A stretch of 64,000 nt of DNA. Source: Streptomyces sp. DH41 (GTDB taxonomy: Bacteria > Actinomycetota > Actinomycetes > Streptomycetales > Streptomycetaceae). Made by a program: the position numbers and the translations under genes. How positions within the stretch are numbered: the first letter of the stretch is position 1; each line of letters starts with the position of its first letter. Of the stretch, positions 59,523 through 64,000 are shown piece after piece. The stretch is taken from contig NZ_JARVKY010000026.1 in the NCBI RefSeq assembly GCF_029813785.1, forward strand, positions 1-64,000, in the 5' to 3' direction. A model generated the notes under the pieces. That model saw only the letters and a list, made by a program, of their open reading frames with translations, made no database searches and was not told the origin of the DNA.

Positions 59523-60062
59523 ATGTCCGAGTTCCTGCAGCAACTCCCCGCGCTCATAGGTGTCGTCGTCGGAGCGCTCGGTTCGTATCTCGCCGTGGTC
59601 CGCAGCGACCGGGCCCGGTTTTGCCGCGAGACCGCGGCCCGCTGGGAGGAGCGCAGGCTCGCGGTCTACGCCGACTACGCGCGCACCCTCAAGACCTCCG
59701 TCACGCTGACGTACCGGATCGCCGCGCACCTCGGCAACGACCCGCACCCGCACCCGTTGCCCCCGCGGGAGGCCGCGCCCGCCCAGGCCGAGGCGACCCT
59801 CGCCCGGGACCCGGCAGGCGAGGCGCTGATCCTGCTGGGCGGCCCGGAGGTGGTGGAGAAGGCCCGGGCCTGGGTCCTGACGGTGATGGAGATGGAACAC
59901 TTCCTGCGCGAGGAGACGCGTGACCCCGACGCCTGGCAGGCCCTGCTGGAGCGGCAGCGCGCCGGACGTGAGGGCTACTACACGGCCGTACGGAAGGATC
60001 TGGCGCTGCCGCCGGGCCACGCGGCCCGCCGGCCGCTGCCGCCCGTCAGCGGTAACCGGTGA
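59523..60062 (+). CDS. Hypothetical protein with one N-terminal membrane helix (179 aa)
   Basis: Residues 8-27 (LPALIGVVVGALGSYLAVVR) form one membrane helix. The rest is cytoplasmic and helical (RETAARWEERRLAVYADYAR, LILLGGPEVVEKARAWVLTV, FLREETRDPDAWQALLERQR). Proteins with this plan are common in actinomycetes and have no assigned role. Its last 17 bases overlap the end of the convergent SDR gene. Confidence 0.75.
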   Translation: MSEFLQQLPALIGVVVGALGSYLAVVRSDRARFCRETAARWEERRLAVYADYARTLKTSVTLTYRIAAHLGNDPHPHPLPPREAAPAQAEATLARDPAGEALILLGGPEVVEKARAWVLTVMEMEHFLREETRDPDAWQALLERQRAGREGYYTAVRKDLALPPGHAARRPLPPVSGNR

Positions 60063-60984
60063 CGTCGGGCGGCTTGTCCGCGTCCTGGACCTCGACGATG
60101 TAGCGCCAGGCGTCCGGGCGGCTGCCGTCGAGGTCCGTGAAGCCGTACTCCTGGGCGAGGCCGCCGCTGGAGAGGGACCGGCCGTTGAAGCGCGCCACGT
60201 CCGGGTCGGCGGCGAGAGCGGTGACGGCGCGGCCGACGTAGCGGGGCGTCTCGGAGATGGCGAAGTGCGGGACGCGGTCGAGGGCGTCGCGCCAGTTCTC
60301 CTCGCGTACGCCGAAGTGGTCGAGCATGATCTCCGAGCGCAGCCAGCCGGGGGTGAGCGCGACGGCCGTCGCGCCGCGCGGGCCGAGTTCGTGGCCGAGG
60401 GCGAAGGCCATGCGCAGGACGGACGTCTTGGCGAGGTCGTAGAAGAAGGAGACGCGGTAGTGGTCGCGGTTGTAGTCGTCGGTGCCGTCGGTGACCTCGA
60501 CGACCAGTCCGCCGGGGTGGCGCAGCAGCAGCGGCAGGGCGTGGTGGCTGGTGACGGCGTGGGTCTCGACCGCGAGCCGCAGGAGCCTGAGGCCGTCGTC
60601 CAGGTCGTGTTCCCAGACGGGGTTCTCCCAGTCGAAGAGGTTCTCGCCGCCCCAGATGTCGTTGACCAGGACGTCGAGGCGGCCCTGTTCGCGGCCGACG
60701 CGGTCGATCAGTGCGGCGACCTGCGCCGGATCGAGGTGGTCGGTCGGTACGGCGATGCCCTGGCCGCCGGCCTCGGTGACCAGGTCGGCGGTGTCCTCGA
60801 TGGTCTCGGGGCGGTCGTACTCCGAGCGCCGGGCGCGGGTGCTGCGGCCGGTGACGTAGACGGTGGCGCCGGCCGCGCCCAGTTCGACGGCGATGCCGCG
60901 TCCGGCGCCCCGGGTCGCCCCGGCGACCAGTGCGACCCTACCTGCCAGCGGTTTCTCCGGTGACTGTTTCGGTGACCCTGCCAT
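60046..60984 (-). CDS. SDR family oxidoreductase (312 aa)
   Basis: The cofactor motif is GATRGAGRG near residues 20-28, with TGRSTRARRSEYDRP after the second strand suggesting NADP. The catalytic Tyr-x3-Lys is FFYDLAK. The C-terminal 80 residues are longer than in simple SDRs (VREENWRDALDRVPHFAISE, SSGGLAQEYGFTDLDGS), as in a group of actinomycete SDRs of about 300 residues. The ATG at 60984 follows GGGAG. Substrate unknown. The stop lies inside the end of the convergent gene. Confidence 0.88.
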   Translation of the reverse strand: MAGSPKQSPEKPLAGRVALVAGATRGAGRGIAVELGAAGATVYVTGRSTRARRSEYDRPETIEDTADLVTEAGGQGIAVPTDHLDPAQVAALIDRVGREQGRLDVLVNDIWGGENLFDWENPVWEHDLDDGLRLLRLAVETHAVTSHHALPLLLRHPGGLVVEVTDGTDDYNRDHYRVSFFYDLAKTSVLRMAFALGHELGPRGATAVALTPGWLRSEIMLDHFGVREENWRDALDRVPHFAISETPRYVGRAVTALAADPDVARFNGRSLSSGGLAQEYGFTDLDGSRPDAWRYIVEVQDADKPPDVTGYR

Positions 60985-61072
60985 GTCCGGCTCCCGTTCC
61001 TCTCGCGCACGAGCGATGTCGTGATCGAGAGTGCCCCGGAAACCGGACATCCTCTGTCATCTTTTAGGCGTG

Positions 61073-61702
61073 TCAGTGCCCGCGCTTGATCCACTCGTCC
61101 AGGTGCGGGGCCTCGGCGCCGATGGTGGTCGGGTCGCCGTGGCCGGTGTGGACCTTCGTCTCGGGTGGAAGAACCAGCAGCCGGTCGCGGATCGAGTCGA
61201 TGATGGTCGGGAAGTCGGAGTAGGAACGGCCGGTGGCGCCGGGCCCGCCCTGGAAGAGGGTGTCGCCGGTGAAGACGGCGCCGAGTCCCGGGTCGTACAG
61301 GCAGACCGCGCCGGGCGCGTGCCCCGGAGTGTGCAGGACCGTCAGGTCGGCTCCGGCGGCCTCGATGACGAGGTCGTCCTTCAGCCAGGCGTCGGGGTCC
61401 CGGTCGGGATGGGTCTGCCGCCACAGCGGCAGGTCGTCGCGGTGCAGCCAGATGACGGCGCCGGTGCGCTCGGCCAGGGCGGGCGCGGCGTTCACGTGGT
61501 CGTTGTGGGCGTGGGTGCACACGATGGCGGTGAGCCGGCGGTCGCCGACGGCCTCGGCGATCGCGTCGGCGTCGTGAGCGGCGTCGATGACGATGACCTC
61601 GTGGTCGTCACCGACGAGCCAGACGTTGTTGTCGACGTCCCAGGTGCCGCCGTCGAGGCTGAACTGACCGGAGGTGACGAGGCGTTCGATACGGGCGGCC
61701 AT
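61073..61702 (-). CDS. MBL-fold hydrolase coupled to mycothiol formaldehyde dehydrogenase (209 aa)
   Basis: The metal-binding motif of the metallo-beta-lactamase fold is THAHNDHV. Further ligands lie in HTPGHAPG, TGDTLF and TGHGDPT, the set expected for glyoxalase II-like enzymes with two metals. Its ATG overlaps the stop of the dehydrogenase gene as TGATG; a GTG one codon earlier is also possible. In other actinomycetes an MBL protein sits beside mscR, and a role as thioester hydrolase (S-formylmycothiol to formate plus mycothiol) is likely, but not shown here. Confidence 0.88.
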   Translation of the reverse strand: MAARIERLVTSGQFSLDGGTWDVDNNVWLVGDDHEVIVIDAAHDADAIAEAVGDRRLTAIVCTHAHNDHVNAAPALAERTGAVIWLHRDDLPLWRQTHPDRDPDAWLKDDLVIEAAGADLTVLHTPGHAPGAVCLYDPGLGAVFTGDTLFQGGPGATGRSYSDFPTIIDSIRDRLLVLPPETKVHTGHGDPTTIGAEAPHLDEWIKRGH

Positions 61703-62790
61703 CACAGCACCACGACCGAACGCAGCACGTCACCGGCGTGCATCCGCTCGAAGGCCTTCTCGACCTCGTCCAGCTGGATGGTCTCCGTGACGAACTTGCC
61801 CAGGTCCAGGCGGCCCTGGAGGTGGAGGTCGATGAGCATCGGGAAGTCACGGGAGGGCAGGCAGTCGCCGTACCAGGACGACTTCAGCGAGCCGCCGCGC
61901 CCGAAGACGTCCAGCAGCGGCAGTTCCAGCTTCATCTCGGGCGTCGGTACGCCGACCAGGACGACGGTGCCGGCCAGGTCGCGGGCGTAGAAGGCCTGCC
62001 GGTACGTCTCCGGGCGGCCGACCGCCTCGATGACGACGTCGGCGCCGAAGCCGCCGGTCAGCTCGCGGATCGCCTCGACGGGGTCGTTGTCGCGGGAGTT
62101 GACGGTGTGGGTGGCGCCCATGCCCCGGGCGGTCTCCAGCTTGCGGTCGTCGATGTCCACGGCGATGACCTTCGCGGCCCCGGCCAGGTGGGATCCGGCG
62201 ATCGCCGCGTCACCGACGCCGCCGCAGCCGATGACGGCGACGGTGTCACCGCGGCCGACGTTCCCGGTGTTGATCGCGGCGCCGATGCCGGCCATCACCC
62301 CGCAGCCCAGCAGGCCTGCCACCTGTGCGGAGACGGCCGGGTCGACCTTGGTGCACTGTCCGGCGGCGACCAGCGTCTTCTCGGCGAAGGCGCCGATGCC
62401 GAGGGCCGGGGAGAGCTCCTGCCCGGTCGAGGCGAGGGTCATCTTCTGCTCGGCGTTGTGGGTGTCGAAGCAGTACCAGGGCCGGCCGCGCAGACAGGCC
62501 CGGCACTTGCCGCACACCGCGCGCCAGTTGAGGATCACGAAGTCACCGGGGGCGACGTCGGTGACGCCTGCGCCGACCGACTCGACCACGCCCGCGGCCT
62601 CGTGGCCCAGCAGGAAGGGGAAGTCGTCACTGATGCCGCCCTGCTTGTAGTGCAGGTCGGTGTGGCACACCCCACAGGCCTGGATACTGACCACGGCCTC
62701 TCCCGGTCCGGGATCGGGCACGACGATCGTCTCGATCCGCACGGGCTCGTCCTTGCCCGGTGCGATCACGCCGCGTACTTCCTGCGCCAT
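61702..62790 (-). CDS. mscR: S-(hydroxymethyl)mycothiol dehydrogenase (362 aa)
   Basis: This is a zinc-dependent class III-like alcohol dehydrogenase. Catalytic zinc ligands are in QACGVCHTDLHY and LLGHEAAGVVES. Structural zinc cysteines are in CGKCRACLRGRPWYC. The NAD site is IGCGGVGDAAI. The sequence matches the actinobacterial mycothiol-dependent formaldehyde dehydrogenase, which oxidises the mycothiol-formaldehyde adduct to S-formylmycothiol; it may also reduce S-nitrosomycothiol. Together with the coupled hydrolase it forms a formaldehyde-detoxifying module. Confidence 0.94.
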   Translation of the reverse strand: MAQEVRGVIAPGKDEPVRIETIVVPDPGPGEAVVSIQACGVCHTDLHYKQGGISDDFPFLLGHEAAGVVESVGAGVTDVAPGDFVILNWRAVCGKCRACLRGRPWYCFDTHNAEQKMTLASTGQELSPALGIGAFAEKTLVAAGQCTKVDPAVSAQVAGLLGCGVMAGIGAAINTGNVGRGDTVAVIGCGGVGDAAIAGSHLAGAAKVIAVDIDDRKLETARGMGATHTVNSRDNDPVEAIRELTGGFGADVVIEAVGRPETYRQAFYARDLAGTVVLVGVPTPEMKLELPLLDVFGRGGSLKSSWYGDCLPSRDFPMLIDLHLQGRLDLGKFVTETIQLDEVEKAFERMHAGDVLRSVVVL

Positions 62791-62969
62791 GGTCCTGACT
62801 CCTTCTTCGGCCGTTCAGCGTTCCTGACGACCCTACGCGCAACCGCTCGGCAAAGGGCAGGTGACAGGCGGTATGGAGGGTGCGCCGGGTTCCCGCCCGC
62901 GAACCGGCGGGCGGTGCCGCAGGGCCCCGGCGTAGCCTGAGTCGTCCGCCCACCTGCCGAAGGAGTGCC

Positions 62970-64000
62970 GTGAGCACCGCAGAGACGGAGACCGGTCCCC
63001 CCGCCTGGCGACTGCTCCTGACATACGTACGGCCGCACCGCCGCACCCTGTTGGCGGGCGCCCTGCTGTCGCTGGCCACGGGAGCCACCGGGCTGATGCT
63101 GCCGCTGGTGGCGCGGGAGCTGATCGACGACCTGTCGCACGACCGCACCATCGCGGGCGCGCTGCTGGCCATGTCGGGCCTCGTGGTCGCCAACGCGGCG
63201 CTGGGCGGGCTGGGTTCGTACGTGCTGAGGCGCACCGCCGAGTCGGTGGTGCTCGGCGCGCGGCGCTCCCTGTCGTCGTATCTGCTGCGGCTGCGCATCA
63301 CGGCCGTGGACCGCACCGAGCCGGGTGACCTGATGGCCCGGATCACCTCCGACACGACCCTGCTGCGCGAGGTCACCACCGACTCCCTCGTCGGGCTCGG
63401 CACCGGCGGGCTCACGCTGGTGGCGACGCTGGTGATGATGGGCCTGGTCGACCCGGTGCTTCTCGGGGTGACGCTGGCGGTGGTGCTGGGGGCGGGGACG
63501 GTCCTGGGGCTGATCGTGCCGCGCATCAACCGGGCGAGCCGGCAGGCGCAGGACGCGGTGGGCGTGATGGGTGCCGCGCTGGAGCGGATCCTCGGCGCGC
63601 TGCGCACGGTGAAGGCCTCCGGCGCCGAGCCCCGGGAGGAGCGGGCGCTGCACGCGGCCGCCGAGGAGTCGTGGCGGCAGAGTGTGCGGGCCGCCAAGTG
63701 GTCGGCCGCCGCGGGCAACACGGCCGGGCTGGCCATGCAGATCGCCTTCATCACGGTGCTCGCGGTGGGCGGTGCGCGGGTCGCGACGGAGGCGATCGAC
63801 GTCGGCACGCTGGTCGCGTTCCTGCTGTTCGTCTTCTATCTGATGTCGCCGATACAGCAGGTCGTCGGTGCCGTCACGCAGTACCAGACGGGCAAGGCGG
63901 CACTCGCGCGCATCCAGGACGCGCTGCGGCTGCCCGCGGAGCCGCCGGTCCGCCCCGCCCCACTGCCGTCCCCGGGCGCGGAACCGGCCGCGGTGGCCTT
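62970..64000 (+). CDS. ABC transporter, fused permease and ATPase, truncated by window edge (at least 343 aa)
   Basis: The GTG at 62970 follows AAGGAG. The visible part is the exporter-type membrane domain: WRLLLTYVRPHRRTLLAGAL, then LMLPLVARELIDDLSHDRT, AESVVLGARRSLSSYLLRLR, PGDLMARITSDTTLLREVTT and TVKASGAEPREERA, then VAFLLFVFYLMSPIQQVVG. These are standard for type IV exporters. The nucleotide-binding domain should follow beyond 64000. It is divergent from mscR. Substrate unknown. Confidence 0.88.
   Translation, partial: MSTAETETGPPAWRLLLTYVRPHRRTLLAGALLSLATGATGLMLPLVARELIDDLSHDRTIAGALLAMSGLVVANAALGGLGSYVLRRTAESVVLGARRSLSSYLLRLRITAVDRTEPGDLMARITSDTTLLREVTTDSLVGLGTGGLTLVATLVMMGLVDPVLLGVTLAVVLGAGTVLGLIVPRINRASRQAQDAVGVMGAALERILGALRTVKASGAEPREERALHAAAEESWRQSVRAAKWSAAAGNTAGLAMQIAFITVLAVGGARVATEAIDVGTLVAFLLFVFYLMSPIQQVVGAVTQYQTGKAALARIQDALRLPAEPPVRPAPLPSPGAEPAAVA

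Overview
The window is about 72-73% GC. It is packed with genes of actinomycete type: roadblock proteins, an XRE/DUF397/DUF574-methyltransferase set, DUF5133, DUF5709, a mycothiol-dependent dehydrogenase, and sugar ABC cassettes with no ATPase of their own. This points to a Streptomyces chromosome, most likely an accessory-rich arm rather than the central core. I see no rRNA, tRNA, CRISPR array, insertion sequence or phage attachment site. About 60 protein genes can be supported; the last one runs off the right edge. Starts were set from ribosome binding sites and from 4-base overlaps.

Left part (1-15.5 kb). A minus-strand operon of three roadblock proteins and one PATAN/DUF4388 protein lies divergent from a YihY/BrkB membrane protein. 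An SDR, an unknown protein and a three-gene PaoABC-like molybdenum aldehyde oxidoreductase follow. Next come a membrane protein with internal repeats, a DUF1232 protein and a graspetide RiPP pair, tgmA-tgmB. Small proteins and a GlxA-type AraC regulator close this section.

Middle (15.2-34.7 kb). This holds DUF5133, an exporter-type ABC transporter, and a DUF397/XRE/SAM-methyltransferase group. A complete five-gene branched-chain amino acid (liv) ABC operon is preceded by a PucR regulator and a large LuxR-family ATPase regulator, whose start lies just behind a perfect 20-bp palindrome. A secreted cutinase closely resembling PET-active polyester hydrolases, a Gfo/Idh/MocA oxidoreductase and a GNAT acetyltransferase complete this part.

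Right part (35-64 kb). A GH64 beta-1,3-glucanase sits behind a CebR-like operator, followed by DUF5709 and a polytopic glycosyltransferase-like protein. A GH65 phosphorylase (carrying a one-base frameshift) is translationally coupled to a beta-phosphoglucomutase-like HAD protein. A kinase and an RpiR regulator follow. An ATP-grasp / TetR / zinc-ribbon OB-fold locus is marked by three palindromes centred on ACTGAGT. Then come an F420/PPOX protein, a MalY-type C-S lyase, a membrane-anchored S1 protease and an EamA transporter. A ROK-regulated sugar ABC cassette with a Gfo/Idh dehydrogenase, two SDRs, the mycothiol formaldehyde module (mscR plus a metallo-beta-lactamase-fold hydrolase) and a partial ABC exporter end the window.

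The best candidates for something undescribed are the graspetide pair without its usual methyltransferase, the ATP-grasp/TetR/OB-fold locus with its operator array, and the roadblock x3/PATAN operon that has no visible GTPase.
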